Counted from the first letter of the stretch, positions 1 to 10,430 are shown. The stretch is 64,000 nt of DNA from Pseudonocardia sp. TRM90224 (GCF_021245725.1 NZ_JAJGSX010000041.1:1-64000); one strand, 5' to 3'. Notes: a model not told the origin generated them from the letters alone. Numbers and translations: made by a program.

Positions 1-30
1 TGGCCGACCGCTCGTCGTGGGACCGGGTGG

Positions 31-110
31 GGTCGACGTTGCATACCGTGGGTGTGCGTTGCACATGGCCGGCCATGTGCAACGTGTGTCGACGGTGTGC
101 AACGTCGACC
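31..110. repeat. 80 bp nested palindrome
   Basis: The outer arms are 31-43 and 98-110, 13 bp and perfectly complementary (GGTCGACGTTGCA and its complement). At the centre is a 28 bp perfect palindrome, 57-84, whose middle is CATGGCCGGCCATG. The stretches between are only partly complementary. It lies downstream of the minus-strand suf operon in DNA with no credible gene (1-206). I saw no second copy in the window. It may be a cruciform-forming REP-like element or a binding site; no function can be assigned. Confidence 0.75.
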
Positions 111-135
111 CAGGGCATGCGGCGATTCACCTGAC

Positions 136-172
136 AGCCACTTTCATGCAACGTGGTTGCATGAAAGTGGCT
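136..172. repeat. Family A palindrome, copy A1 (short-loop type)
   Basis: Perfect 17 bp arms (136-152 and 156-172) around a 3 bp loop GTG. The core AAAGTGGCTTTCCTG recurs in five other intergenic places in this window. It lies 35 bp beyond the sufT stop codon and could fold in the suf transcript, but no T-tract follows, so a classic intrinsic terminator is not supported. Confidence 0.85.
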
Positions 173-206
173 TTCCTGACGTCCCCGGGGACGGTGGGGC
201 GAGATG

Positions 207-608
207 CTAGACGCGGAAGCCCAGCGCCCGGAGCTGCTCGCGGCCGTCCTCGGTGATCTTCTCCGGCCCCCACGGCGGCATCCAGACCCAGTTGATCTTG
301 ATGTCGTTCACCAGCCCGCCGTCGGAACCACCGGTGAGCGCCGCGCGGGCCTGCTCCTCGATCACGTCGGTGAGGGGGCAGGCGGCGGAGGTCAGCGTCA
401 TGTCGATCGTCGCGACCCCGCCCTCGGCGGCGATCCCGTACACCAGGCCCAGGTCGACGACGTTGATGCCCAGCTCGGGGTCGACGACGTCGCGCATCGC
501 CTCTTCGAGGTCGTCGACGGAGACGTCGCTCGCAGGCGCCGCCGTCGGCGGCTCCGGCATCCCGGCCGCGCCGCGCACGACGTCCTCGGAGGTTTCGGTG
601 TCAGCCAT
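207..608 (-). CDS. sufT: SufT-like metal-sulfur cluster assembly factor (MIP18/DUF59 family)
   Basis: 133 aa. The DUF59/MIP18 domain spans roughly residues 30-125 and includes DPELGINVVDLGLVYG and the conserved cysteine region TSAACPLTD. The family helps deliver or mature Fe-S clusters on target proteins in the cytoplasm. It is the last gene of the suf operon, and its ATG lies inside the end of sufU (8 bp overlap), so translation is probably coupled. The first ~30 residues are a low-complexity, Pro/Ala-rich leader typical of actinobacterial members. The order matches the mycobacterial locus, where the same gene follows sufU. Confidence 0.92.
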   Translation of the reverse strand: MADTETSEDVVRGAAGMPEPPTAAPASDVSVDDLEEAMRDVVDPELGINVVDLGLVYGIAAEGGVATIDMTLTSAACPLTDVIEEQARAALTGGSDGGLVNDIKINWVWMPPWGPEKITEDGREQLRALGFRV

Positions 609-1062
609 CGATGTGCTCCTTCTCGTCGGCAGCAGGTGCCCGCACGACCGCGTCCTTGAACGCCATCCACCCGAGCAGCGCGCACTTCACGCGCGCCGGG
701 TACCTGGCGACGCCGGCGAACGCGACGCCATCACCGAGCACGTCCTCGTCGGGCTCGACCTGGCCGCGGCCCTGCGCCATCTCCTGGAACGCCGTGAGCA
801 CCCGCATCGATTCCTCGACGCTGCGCCCCACCACGAGATCGGTCAGCACCGACGCGGACGCCTGGCTGATCGAGCAGCCGAGCGTCTCGTACGAGACATC
901 CGAGACCGTATCGCCGTCGAGCTTCACCCGCAGGGTGATCTCGTCGCCGCAGGTCGGGTTGATCTGGAACGACTCGGCGTCGAACGGCTCCCGCAGTCCG
1001 GCGCCGTGCGGCGATCGGTAGTGGTCCAGGATGATCTCCTGGTACATCTGTTCCAGCTGCAC
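601..1062 (-). CDS. sufU: SUF Fe-S cluster assembly protein SufU
   Basis: 153 aa from a GTG that shares one base with the sufS TAG (TAGTG); an ATG five codons later is the alternative. The NifU-like scaffold fold carries the three conserved cysteines in PTCGDE, GCSISQAS and VKCALLGW, plus the Asp after the first Cys. In Gram-positive bacteria SufU binds zinc and accepts the persulfide sulfur from SufS, passing it to the SufBCD scaffold. It sits between sufS and sufT with overlaps on both sides, so it is clearly part of the same mRNA. Confidence 0.94.
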   Translation of the reverse strand: MQLEQMYQEIILDHYRSPHGAGLREPFDAESFQINPTCGDEITLRVKLDGDTVSDVSYETLGCSISQASASVLTDLVVGRSVEESMRVLTAFQEMAQGRGQVEPDEDVLGDGVAFAGVARYPARVKCALLGWMAFKDAVVRAPAADEKEHIDG

Positions 1063-2342
1063 TAGCTCACCCCGAAGAACTCTCGGGCCGCCCGCACGCC
1101 CTCGACCAATGCTTCGACTTCGTCGAGCGTGTTGTACACGTGGAAGGACGCGCGCGCGGTGGCGGCCACCCCGAACTTGCGGTGCAACGGCCATGCGCAA
1201 TGGTGTCCCACCCGCACGGCCACACCGCGGTCGTCGAGCACCTGGCCGACGTCGTGCGCGTGCACGCCCTCGACCACGAACGCCACCGCTCCCCCGCGGT
1301 CGACCATCGTCGTCGGTCCGACGACCCGCACGCCCGGGATCCCGGCGAGGCCCGCGAGGGTCGCCTCGGTGAGCCGCGCCTCCTGCGCGTGGACGACGTC
1401 CATGCCGATGCCGGTGAGGTAGTCGACGGCCGCGCCGAGACCGACCGCCTGCGACGTCATGGGCACGCCCGCCTCGAACCGCTGCGGCGGCGGCGCGTAC
1501 GTCGAGCCCTCCAGCCGGACCAGCTCGATCATCGAGCCGCCCGTGAGGAAGGGCGGCATCGCGTCGAGCAGCTCGGCGCGCCCGTACAGCACGCCGACGC
1601 CGGACGGGCCGAGCATCTTGTGGCCGGAGAACACGGCGAAGTCGACGCCCAGGTTCCCGAAGTGCACGGGCATGTGCGGCACCGACTGGCAGGCGTCGAG
1701 CAGCGTGAGCGCGCCGACCGCCTTCGCCCTGCGCACCAGCTCCGCGACCGGCAGCACGGTGCCGAGCACGTTCGACTGGTGCGCGAACGCGACCAGCTTC
1801 GTCCGCTCGGACAGCTCGATCGAGTCGAGGTCGACCCGGCCGTCGGGCGTCACCGAGTACCAGCGCAGGGTGGCGCCGGTGCGCCGGCACAGCTCCTGCC
1901 ACGGCACGAGGTTGGCGTGGTGCTCCAGCTCGGTGATCACGATCTCGTCGCCGGGCCCGAGCGCGAACCGCTCCGACTCGGGGCCGAGCCCGGTCCGGAC
2001 GCCGGCGTTGCTCATCGCGTACGCCACGAGGTTGACGCCCTCGGTGGCGTTCTTGACGAACACGACCTCACCCGGGTCGGCGCCGACGAACGCGGCGATC
2101 CGCGCCCGCGCAGACTCGTAGGCGTCGGTGGCCTCCTCGGCCAGCTGGTGCGCGCCGCGGTGCACGGCCGCGTTGTGCTGCTCGAGGAAGCTGCGCTCGG
2201 CGTCGAGCACCTGGCGGGGGCGCTGCGAGGTGGCGCCCGAGTCGAGGTAGACCAGCGGGCGCCCGCCGCGCACGGTGCGCGACAGGATCGGGAAGTCGCC
2301 GCGGATCGCGGTGACGTCCGGTGCCTCGACGAGTGCGGTCAT
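1062..2342 (-). CDS. sufS: Cysteine desulfurase SufS
   Basis: 426 aa, normal family length. Class V aminotransferase fold: the PLP-binding lysine is in FSGHKMLGPSG and the catalytic cysteine in RVGHHCAWPLH, a type II (SufS) arrangement. It takes sulfur from L-cysteine, leaving alanine, and forms an enzyme persulfide that is handed to SufU. The ATG shares one base with the sufC stop (TGATG). N-terminal motifs YLDSGATSQRP and HRGAHQLAEEAT are typical of SufS. Confidence 0.97.
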   Translation of the reverse strand: MTALVEAPDVTAIRGDFPILSRTVRGGRPLVYLDSGATSQRPRQVLDAERSFLEQHNAAVHRGAHQLAEEATDAYESARARIAAFVGADPGEVVFVKNATEGVNLVAYAMSNAGVRTGLGPESERFALGPGDEIVITELEHHANLVPWQELCRRTGATLRWYSVTPDGRVDLDSIELSERTKLVAFAHQSNVLGTVLPVAELVRRAKAVGALTLLDACQSVPHMPVHFGNLGVDFAVFSGHKMLGPSGVGVLYGRAELLDAMPPFLTGGSMIELVRLEGSTYAPPPQRFEAGVPMTSQAVGLGAAVDYLTGIGMDVVHAQEARLTEATLAGLAGIPGVRVVGPTTMVDRGGAVAFVVEGVHAHDVGQVLDDRGVAVRVGHHCAWPLHRKFGVAATARASFHVYNTLDEVEALVEGVRAAREFFGVS

Positions 2343-3100
2343 CAGACCGCTGCCCCGGTGAACCGCACGTAGCCGCTCTTCTCCAGCTCGTGCGCGAGCT
2401 CGGGGCCGCCGGACTCGACGATCCGCCCACCGGCGAAGACGTGCACGACGTCGGGGGTGATGTGCTGCAGGATCCGCGTGTAGTGCGTGATCAGCAGCAC
2501 GCCGACGTCGCCGGAGGCGCGGAAGCGGTTGACGCCCTCGCTGACTACGCGCAGCGCGTCGACGTCGAGGCCGGAGTCGGTCTCGTCGAGCACGGCGATC
2601 TTCGGCTTGAGCAGCGCGAGCTGCAGCACCTCGTGGCGCTTCTTCTCACCGCCGGAGAAGCCCTCGTTGACGTTGCGCTCGGCGAAGGCGGGGTCGATGT
2701 CCAGATCGGACATCGCCTCCTTGACCTCCTTGACCCAGGTGCGCAGCTTGGGGGCCTCGCCGCGGACCGCGGTGGCCGCGGACCGCAGGAAGTTGGCGGT
2801 GGACACGCCGGGCACCTCGACCGGGTACTGCATGGCGAGGAAGAGGCCGGCACGGGCGCGCTCGTCGACGGTCATCTCGAGGACGTCCTCGCCGTCGAGC
2901 GCGACCGAACCCGAGGTGATCTCGTACTTCGGGTGCCCGGCGACGGCATACGCGAGCGTGGACTTGCCGGACCCGTTCGGGCCCATGATCGCGTGCGTCT
3001 CGCCGGCGCGGACGGTGAGGTCGACGCCCTTCAGGATCTCCTTGGCACCGTCGTCGGTCGCGACCGAGACGTGCAGGTCCTTGATCTCCAGGGTGGACAT
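2342..3100 (-). CDS. sufC: Fe-S cluster assembly ATPase SufC
   Basis: 252 aa. ABC-type ATPase with Walker A GPNGSGKST, a signature loop SGGEKKRHE and Walker B IAVLDETDSGLD; the ETDSGLD form is diagnostic of SufC rather than of transporters. It forms the SufBC2D complex in the cytosol and powers cluster assembly. The start is the ATG of MSTLEIKDLHV with GGAGC upstream. The 29 bp gap after sufD is the only real space in the operon. Confidence 0.97.
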   Translation of the reverse strand: MSTLEIKDLHVSVATDDGAKEILKGVDLTVRAGETHAIMGPNGSGKSTLAYAVAGHPKYEITSGSVALDGEDVLEMTVDERARAGLFLAMQYPVEVPGVSTANFLRSAATAVRGEAPKLRTWVKEVKEAMSDLDIDPAFAERNVNEGFSGGEKKRHEVLQLALLKPKIAVLDETDSGLDVDALRVVSEGVNRFRASGDVGVLLITHYTRILQHITPDVVHVFAGGRIVESGGPELAHELEKSGYVRFTGAAV

Positions 3101-3129
3101 GTAGTCAGTGCTCCGTATGGGGTGGTGGG

Positions 3130-4310
3130 TCAGGCGCCGGTGACGGCGAGCTCGGCCTCGATCGCCGCTTCCAGGCGTTCGCGCAGCTCGGGAAGGGTGA
3201 TGCGGGAGAGGATCTCGCCGAAGAAGCCGCGCACGACCAGGCGGCGCGCGACGTCCTCCGGGATGCCGCGGCTCTGCAGGTAGAACAGCTGCTCGTCGTC
3301 GAAGCGGCCGGTCGCGCTGGCGTGGCCGGCGCCGGCGATCTCGCCGGTCTCGATCTCCAGGTTCGGCACCGAGTCGGCCCGCGCGTGCTCGGTCAGCACG
3401 AGGTTGCGGTTCAGCTCGAACGTCTGCGTGTTCTCCGCGGCCGCCCTGATCAGCACGTCGCCGATCCAGACGGTGTGCGCGGTGGCGCCCTTCGCGCTCT
3501 GCAGCGCGTTCTTGTAGAGAACGTTCGACGTGCAGTTCGGCACCGAGTGGTCCACCAGCAGCCGCTGTTCGAGGTGCTGGCCGGCATCGGCGAACCCGAG
3601 GCCCGCGAGCTCGGCGTCGCCGCCGGGGCCGCGGTAGTTGACCGTCGGGCTGATCCGCACGAGGTCGCCGCCGAGCGCCACCGCGGTGGCGCGCAGCGTG
3701 GCGTCGCGCCCGACCGAGATGTGCTGCGCGCCGACGTGCACGGCGTCGTCGGCCCATTCGGTGGTGACGACCAGCGTGAGCCGCGAGCCGTCACCGAGCA
3801 CGACCTCGACGTTGTCGGCGAGCGCTCCCGAGCCGCGGTACTCGACCACGACGGTGGCGGCGGCGTGCGGCGCGGTGCGCAGCTGCAGGTGGCCCGCCGC
3901 CGTCGCGCCCTCACCGGGACCGGTGACGGTGATCGTGACCGGCTCCGGCGCGCCGTCGAGCGTGACGACGGTGGCGTCCTTGCTCGCCGACCACGCGGCC
4001 GCGGCGACCCGGTCGGCCGGGACACCGCCCTGGCCGATCCGCGGGTCGTCCGTCGCGACCGTCTCGACCCGCACCCCCGACGCCGCCTCGCTCACGGCGA
4101 TCGTCGCGGTGCCGTCGAACGCCGCGGTGCCGTCGTGCAGCCCGCGGAGCCTGCGCAGCGGGGTGAACCGCCAGTTCTCCTCGCGGCCGCCCGGCACCTC
4201 GAACGCCTCGACGTCGTAGGACGTGAATCGCTCGCTCGCCGACGCGATCGGGCTCTCGCCCTGGCCCTTCTTGGCGCCCTCGAGTTCAGGGGCCAACCCA
4301 GCAACTTCGG

Positions 4311-4314
<4 letters not shown>
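3130..4314 (-). CDS. sufD: Fe-S cluster assembly protein SufD
   Basis: 394 aa. SufBD right-handed beta-helix core with the C-terminal family motif DEQLFYLQSRGIPEDVARRL. It is the non-catalytic partner of SufB in SufBC2D. The open frame extends further upstream, but the ATG at 4314 is chosen because it forms an ATGA overlap with the sufB stop and gives the usual length. The N-terminal ~60 residues are variable. Confidence 0.95.
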
Positions 4315-5734
<1,420 letters not shown>

Positions 5735-5738
<4 letters not shown>

Positions 5739-6466
5739 TCGGACTGCCTCCCTGTCGGGATCGTTGTGGTGGTGACGGAGTGCCGCCGGGCCTCGGGAAG
5801 GTCCAGCGGAACGTGTGTGGTGCACGCGGAGTCGCCACGCGCGATGGTCGCGAGCCGCTGCACGTGGGTGCCGAGCAGCTCTGCGAACGCCTTGGTCTCA
5901 GCTTCGCACAGCACCGGGAACGCGGCCGCGACGTGGGCGACCGGGCAGTGGTGCTGGCACAGCTGCACGCCGGTGCCGGCCTCCCGCGCCTGCGCCGCGT
6001 AACCCCGCGCGGTGAGCACCTTCGCCAGCTCGCCGGCCCGCTCGTCGGGCGTCCCGGCCGCGGCGACCTGCGCCGCCGACGGGCCGAGCAGCTGCTCGAC
6101 GCGGCTGCGGGCGAACGCGTCGAGCGCGTCGTCGCCGCCGTGCTCGGCGAGGTAGTGCAGCGCCGCGACGGCCAGCTCGTCGTAGCCGTGGCCGAAGCGC
6201 GCCCGGCCGGCGTCGGTGAGCAGGTACTGGCGGGCCGGGCGGCCGCGGCCGCGCGGGCCGCGGCGCGACGCCTGCCGCACCTCCGCCTCACCGTCGGCGA
6301 TCAGCGCGTCGAGGTGGCGGCGGACAGCGGGGGCGGAGAGCCGCAGCGCGGCCGCGACGGCGGCGGCGGTGACCGGCCCCTGCTCCATGAGCAGGCGCGC
6401 CACCGCCTCCCGCGTGCGGCCGTCACCGGTCGAGTGCACCTCGACGGACGGCTCTCCTGTTTTCAC
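5735..6466 (-). CDS. sufR: Fe-S responsive transcriptional repressor SufR
   Basis: 243 aa from GTG. The N-terminal winged helix (about 15-85; RLSAPAVRRHLDALIADG) is followed by an effector half with the cysteine cluster CQHHCPVAH...LCEAE and a later Cys (SACTTH), consistent with the Fe-S site of SufR. The protein is the first gene of the suf operon and is expected to repress it when its cluster is intact. A CAAC-N6-GTTG palindrome overlaps the start codon, supporting autoregulation. Length and order match the mycobacterial locus. Confidence 0.95.
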
Positions 6467-6479
6467 AACACCAGTGTTG
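6466..6479. promoter_or_regulatory. Putative SufR operator, CAAC-N6-GTTG
   Basis: CAACACCAGTGTTG: CAAC and GTTG arms separated by six bases, the same architecture described for SufR sites in cyanobacteria. The outer six bases on each side are perfectly complementary. It overlaps the first base of the sufR GTG and directly abuts the -10 element, so bound SufR would block transcription initiation of the whole suf operon. Confidence 0.8.
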
Positions 6480-6485
6480 CTTATA
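6480..6485 (-). promoter_or_regulatory. -10 element of the suf operon
   Basis: On the minus strand this reads TATAAG, a rare AT-rich hexamer in this DNA. It ends 13 bp before the sufR GTG, so the transcript leader is very short (about 6-8 nt). No convincing -35 hexamer is visible; the operator lies between the -10 and the start codon. Confidence 0.55.
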
Positions 6486-6565
6486 TGCCCTGAGCGGGCA
6501 ACGGGGGGTGGTCATCTGCACCGTGTGGGCCGACGTAGCGTCCGTCACACTCCGCCGAGTCACCC

Positions 6566-6617
6566 ACCGTTTTGCCTACTTGCACGCCGGAAAGGGCGTG
6601 CAAGTAGGCAAAACGGT
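6566..6617. repeat. Family B palindrome, copy B1
   Basis: Perfect 23 bp arms (6566-6588 and 6595-6617) with a 6 bp loop. The core ACCGTTTTGCC...GGCAAAACGGT recurs at four other sites. Unlike the others, this copy lies between divergent genes (sufR and mptB), so it cannot be a shared terminator there. Confidence 0.9.
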
Positions 6618-6668
6618 ACGCGGACCGGCCCGACGACCACGGGTCGCCGTCGCCCGGAAGGGCCTCGC

Positions 6669-6674
6669 TACGCT
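6669..6674 (+). promoter_or_regulatory. -10 of a leaderless mptB promoter
   Basis: TACGCT followed by six bases and then the ATG of mptB. With the usual -10 to start distance, transcription would begin at the A of ATG, giving a leaderless mRNA. No good -35 is seen. The same geometry recurs before many other genes here. Confidence 0.5.
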
Positions 6675-6680
6675 GCGGGC

Positions 6681-8255
6681 ATGGTGGCATCCACGCTCGA
6701 CGGCAAGAGCCCGTCGACGCTCGACGTGCCACCGCCGCGCGACCCCAGCCGGGTGGCCAGGCGGCTCGGGCTCACCGGCAGCCTCCTGATGGCGATCGGC
6801 GCGCTCGGCTCCGGCGCGCTGCCCGTCCCCAACCCGCTTTTCGGCATGCGGCTGCTCGGACTGCCGGCGCGCAACGCCACGATCTCGATCGCGCTGGCCT
6901 ACACCGGGCTCTTCCTCGTGGTGCTGGCGTGGCTGTGGATCGGCAAGATGCTGCGCTGGTACGGCGCGAAGGAGCCGGCGCCCACACCGAGGCAGCTCAC
7001 CCGCACCGCCGTCCTGTGGGCGATCCCGCTGGCTGCCGCGCCGCCCATGTTCTCGCGCGACGTCTACAGCTACATCGCGCAGAGCGCGACGCTCGCGCGC
7101 GGCCTCGACCCGTACACGCTCGGGCCGGCGGAGGCGTTCGGGGTGGACGACCCGCTCGTCCGCTCGATCCCGAACATCTGGCGCGACACCGGCGCCCCGT
7201 ACGGGCCACTGTTCCTCATCCTGGGGCGCGGCATCACCGCGCTCTCCGGCAACGACGTCGTGCTGGGCGTCTTCCTGCACCGGATCCTCGCGCTGGCCGG
7301 GCTCGCGCTCATCATCTGGGCGCTGCCGAAGCTCGCCCGCCGCTGCGGCCTGGACACCGGGCTGGCCATGTGGCTGGGCGTCGCCAACCCGCTCGTGCTG
7401 TTCCACCTGGTCAGCGGCATCCACAACGAGGCGCTGATGCTCGGGCTCACCCTCACCGGCATGGAGCTGGGGCTGCGCAGCGGGCGGCGGCTGTTCGACA
7501 AGTGGTTCATGATCGGTGCGTTGCTGATCGTCGCCGGCGCGGCCGTCAAGGCGCCCGCGCTGGTGGCGCTGGGCTTCCTCGGCATCGAGTGGGCGCGCCG
7601 GCGCGGCGCGAAGATCAAGGACGTCGCGATCGCCGCCGTGACGCTCGGCATCATCGCCGGCGGGATCTTCACCGGGCTCGGGTTCGCCACCGGCACCGGG
7701 TTCGGGTGGACGACCACGCTCAACATCCCACAACTGATCAACAGCTGGATGTCGATCTCCACCAACTCCGGCATCTTCGCGGGCCAGCTCGGCGTGCTGC
7801 TCGGACTGGGCGAGCACACCGAGGCCGTGCTGGGCGTCACCCGCACGCTCGGGCTCGCGATCGGCGCCTCGCTCGTCGTCGTTCTGCTCTTCGCGACGCT
7901 GCGCGGCAAGCTCGACGTCGTCACCGGCATGGCGGGCGGGCTCACCGCCGTCGTGCTGCTCGGCCCGATCGTGCACCCCTGGTACCTGCTCTGGTCGGTG
8001 GTGCCGCTGGCCGCGACGCAGGGCCTGCCGCGATACCGGCGCTGGGTGCTCGCGGCCTCGGCCGTGCTGGCGCTGCTCGTGCCGCCCACCGGAGCCGACT
8101 TCAACTTCCGCGTGTACCAGCTGCCGATGGCCATCCTCGCCGGGTTGATCATGCTGGCGATCGTCCTGCTGGTGCAGCGCCGGCTGATCACCGGCCAGAC
8201 CGGCTACGACATCGACTCGCTGCCCGGGCGGGGACCGCACTCCATTGCCCCGTAG
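6681..8255 (+). CDS. mptB: Polyprenol-phosphomannose-dependent alpha-(1,6)-mannosyltransferase MptB-like
   Basis: 524 aa integral membrane protein with about 12-13 hydrophobic segments; GT-C type. An acidic region in the first large loop (FSRDVYSYIAQ, containing the R-D pair expected for GT-C enzymes) and NPLVLFHLVSGIHNEAL are characteristic of the MptA/MptB group, which extend the alpha-1,6 mannan core of lipomannan and lipoarabinomannan using decaprenyl-phosphomannose on the outer face. Its position next to sufR is the same as mptB (Rv1459c) in mycobacteria, which is the best support for MptB over other GT-C members. Start at the leaderless ATG. Confidence 0.85.
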   Translation: MVASTLDGKSPSTLDVPPPRDPSRVARRLGLTGSLLMAIGALGSGALPVPNPLFGMRLLGLPARNATISIALAYTGLFLVVLAWLWIGKMLRWYGAKEPAPTPRQLTRTAVLWAIPLAAAPPMFSRDVYSYIAQSATLARGLDPYTLGPAEAFGVDDPLVRSIPNIWRDTGAPYGPLFLILGRGITALSGNDVVLGVFLHRILALAGLALIIWALPKLARRCGLDTGLAMWLGVANPLVLFHLVSGIHNEALMLGLTLTGMELGLRSGRRLFDKWFMIGALLIVAGAAVKAPALVALGFLGIEWARRRGAKIKDVAIAAVTLGIIAGGIFTGLGFATGTGFGWTTTLNIPQLINSWMSISTNSGIFAGQLGVLLGLGEHTEAVLGVTRTLGLAIGASLVVVLLFATLRGKLDVVTGMAGGLTAVVLLGPIVHPWYLLWSVVPLAATQGLPRYRRWVLAASAVLALLVPPTGADFNFRVYQLPMAILAGLIMLAIVLLVQRRLITGQTGYDIDSLPGRGPHSIAP

Positions 8256-8279
8256 CCCAGGCCCGGTGGCCGGCGCCCA

Positions 8280-8285
8280 TAGAAT
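8280..8285 (+). promoter_or_regulatory. -10 of a leaderless ABC-transporter promoter
   Basis: TAGAAT, then seven bases, then GTG at 8293. This gives the ABC ATPase gene its own near-leaderless start in the 37 bp after mptB. Confidence 0.5.
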
Positions 8286-8292
8286 CCGGCCC

Positions 8293-9222
8293 GTGAGCCC
8301 GCCGCCACCTGCCGTGCACGTGCGCGGCCTCGTCAAGCGCTATGGCCGCACCACGGCCGTCGACGGGCTCGACCTCGCCCTCTCCGCGGGCAGCGTCCTG
8401 GCGCTGCTCGGGCCGAACGGTGCCGGCAAGACGACCACCGTCGAGGTGTGCGAGGGCTTTCTCACCGCCGACGCCGGTGAGGTGCGCGTGCTGGGCGTCG
8501 ACCCGGCCGGTGCGCCCGACGCGCTGCGCGCCCGGATCGGCGTGATGCCGCAGGGCGGCGGCGCCTATCCCGGGGTGCACGCGGCCGAGATGCTGCGGGT
8601 CGTCGCGGCCTGCTCGGCGCACCCGCTCGACGTCGGCTGGTTGATCGGGGTGCTCGGCCTCGAGAGCTGCGCACGCACGCCGTTCAAGCGGCTCTCCGGC
8701 GGCCAGCAGCAGCGCCTCGCGCTCGCCTGCGCGATCGTCGGCCGGCCCGAGCTGGTGTTCCTCGACGAGCCGACCGCCGGGATGGACCCGCAGGGCCGGC
8801 GGCTGGTGTGGGACCTCATCGACGCGATGCGCCGCGACGGCGTCGCCGTCCTGCTCACCACGCACCTCATGGAGGAAGCGGAGGCGCTGGCGGACGAGGT
8901 CGTGATCGTCGACCACGGCAAGGTCGTCGCGCAGGGCAGCCCGGCCGCGCTGACCGCCTGCAGCACCCACCAGGAGCTGCGGTTCCGGGCGAAGCCGGGC
9001 ATGGACCTCGCCGGGCTCACCGCGGCGCTGCCGGCCGAGTACCGGGCGGCCGAGACGAAGGCCGGCCGCTACCTGGTGCAGGGCCGCATCGACCCAGGGA
9101 TCCTCTCCACGATCACCGCGTGGTGCGCGGGCCAGGGCGCGCTCGCCGACGACGTGCAGGTGGCGCGGCGCAGCCTGGAGGACGTGTTCCTGGAGCTGAC
9201 CGGGCGGGAGCTGCGCCCGTGA
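8293..9222 (+). CDS. ABC transporter ATP-binding protein (drug-export type)
   Basis: 309 aa. Walker A GPNGAGKTTT, signature LSGGQQQRLALA, Walker B LVFLDEPTAGMD and the switch His in LLTTHLMEEAEAL are all intact. The C-terminal ~80 residues are the extra domain seen in DrrA/CcmA-type exporters, ending in RSLEDVFLELTGRELRP. The GTG at 8293 fits the nearby -10 element. It is coupled (GTGA overlap) to the permease gene that follows. The pair corresponds to Rv1458c-Rv1457c in the mycobacterial block; the substrate is unknown. Confidence 0.93.
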   Translation: MSPPPPAVHVRGLVKRYGRTTAVDGLDLALSAGSVLALLGPNGAGKTTTVEVCEGFLTADAGEVRVLGVDPAGAPDALRARIGVMPQGGGAYPGVHAAEMLRVVAACSAHPLDVGWLIGVLGLESCARTPFKRLSGGQQQRLALACAIVGRPELVFLDEPTAGMDPQGRRLVWDLIDAMRRDGVAVLLTTHLMEEAEALADEVVIVDHGKVVAQGSPAALTACSTHQELRFRAKPGMDLAGLTAALPAEYRAAETKAGRYLVQGRIDPGILSTITAWCAGQGALADDVQVARRSLEDVFLELTGRELRP

Positions 9223-10004
9223 CCGTCGAGCCGCGGTTCGAGACCGGCACCTTCACCCCACGGCCCGGCCCGGGCGCGCCGCTGCGCATGCTGCGCGCGC
9301 AGGCGCTGACGGAGCTGCGGCTCGCGCTGCGCAACGGCGAGCAGGTGCTGCTCACGCTGCTGATCCCCGTCGCGTTGCTGGTCGGGCTGAGCCTGCTCGA
9401 CGTCGTGCCGCTGCCGGAACCGCGGGTGGCGGCGGTGACGCCGGGGGTGCTGGCGCTCGCGGTGATGTCGACGGCGTTCACGAGCCAGGCGATCTCGTTC
9501 GGCTTCGACCGGCGCTACGGCGTGATCCGCAGACTCGCCGCAACGGCGCTGCCGCGGTGGCTGCTGGTGGCGGGCCGGCTCGCGGCACTGCTGGGCGTCG
9601 TCGTGATCCAGGTGGTGCTGCTGTGCGCCCTCGCCGCCCTGCTCGGCTGGCAGCCGGCCGGCGCCGGGATCGGCTGGGCGGTGCTGCTCGTACTGCTCGG
9701 CTGCGCCGCGTTCGGCTCGCTCGGGATCCTGCTCGGCGGGTCGCTGCGGGCGGAGATCACCCTCGCCGTCGCCAACCTGGTCTGGTTCGTCCTGCTCCTC
9801 GCCGGCGGCATCGCGCTCCCCATCGCCCAGCTCCCCGGCCCCCTCGCCGCCGTCGCGAGCGCCCTCCCGTCCGGCGCGCTGGCCGAGGGACTGCGCGGCG
9901 CGCTGGCCGACGGCCACGCCCCGGGCTGGGGCCCGGTGCTGGTCCTGGTGGCCTGGACAGCGACGGCAACGGCCCTGGCAACCCGCACCGTCAAGCTCCG
10001 CTGA
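9219..10004 (+). CDS. ABC-2 type transporter permease
   Basis: 261 aa starting at a GTG inside the ATPase stop (GTGA). A ~35-residue hydrophilic N-terminus is followed by six hydrophobic helices, the ABC-2 permease layout (motif FGFDRRYGVIRRLAATAL between helices 2 and 3). With the preceding ATPase it should form a plasma-membrane exporter. In mycobacteria the next gene is ctaA (heme A synthase); here none follows. Confidence 0.92.
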   Translation: MTVEPRFETGTFTPRPGPGAPLRMLRAQALTELRLALRNGEQVLLTLLIPVALLVGLSLLDVVPLPEPRVAAVTPGVLALAVMSTAFTSQAISFGFDRRYGVIRRLAATALPRWLLVAGRLAALLGVVVIQVVLLCALAALLGWQPAGAGIGWAVLLVLLGCAAFGSLGILLGGSLRAEITLAVANLVWFVLLLAGGIALPIAQLPGPLAAVASALPSGALAEGLRGALADGHAPGWGPVLVLVAWTATATALATRTVKLR

Positions 10005-10100
10005 GCCACCCGACAAGACGGCCGGCAAGCGTCGCCGGGCAGTGGCGGACGCAGGGTGTGCGCTACGCACCCCGAGGCGCCGGGAGGTGGGTCGCTCGTG

Positions 10101-10159
10101 GAGGGCAGGAAAGCCACTTTCCTGCCCTGTGAGGACCGGAAAGTGGCTTTCCTGCCCTC
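10101..10159. repeat. Family A palindrome, copy A2 (long-loop type)
   Basis: Perfect 22 bp arms, 10101-10122 and 10138-10159, with a 15 bp loop containing CCCTGTGAGGA. Core AAAGCCACTTTCC. The flank GCCCTCGCGTGCG recurs at 10326-10338 and, inverted, at copy A6. Confidence 0.9.
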
Positions 10160-10430
10160 GCGTGCGCAACGCACACACCCCGGCCGGCCACCACAGCCCC
10201 GCCCCTGGCCGCGGGTCGCGCGCCCTGTTCGGGCACCCACCCCGGTCTGCGGTCGCGTACCCGGAGCCGCACCCGGCACGGATTCTCATCCCTCGTGGCG
10301 ACCCGGAGGGCCATGGCGGACTTTCCTGCCCTCGCGTGCGGATCACACGCATGCCGGCGCGCCCCCAGGGCCTGGTCGTCCGATCCCGGCCTGGCCGGAC
10401 CGAACAACAGCCACCCCCCGCCACGGGGCG

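Noticed and set aside
17..256. 79-codon open frame at the window start
   Set aside because: It runs through the nested palindrome and copy A1 and into the antisense of sufT; no start signal or family likeness.
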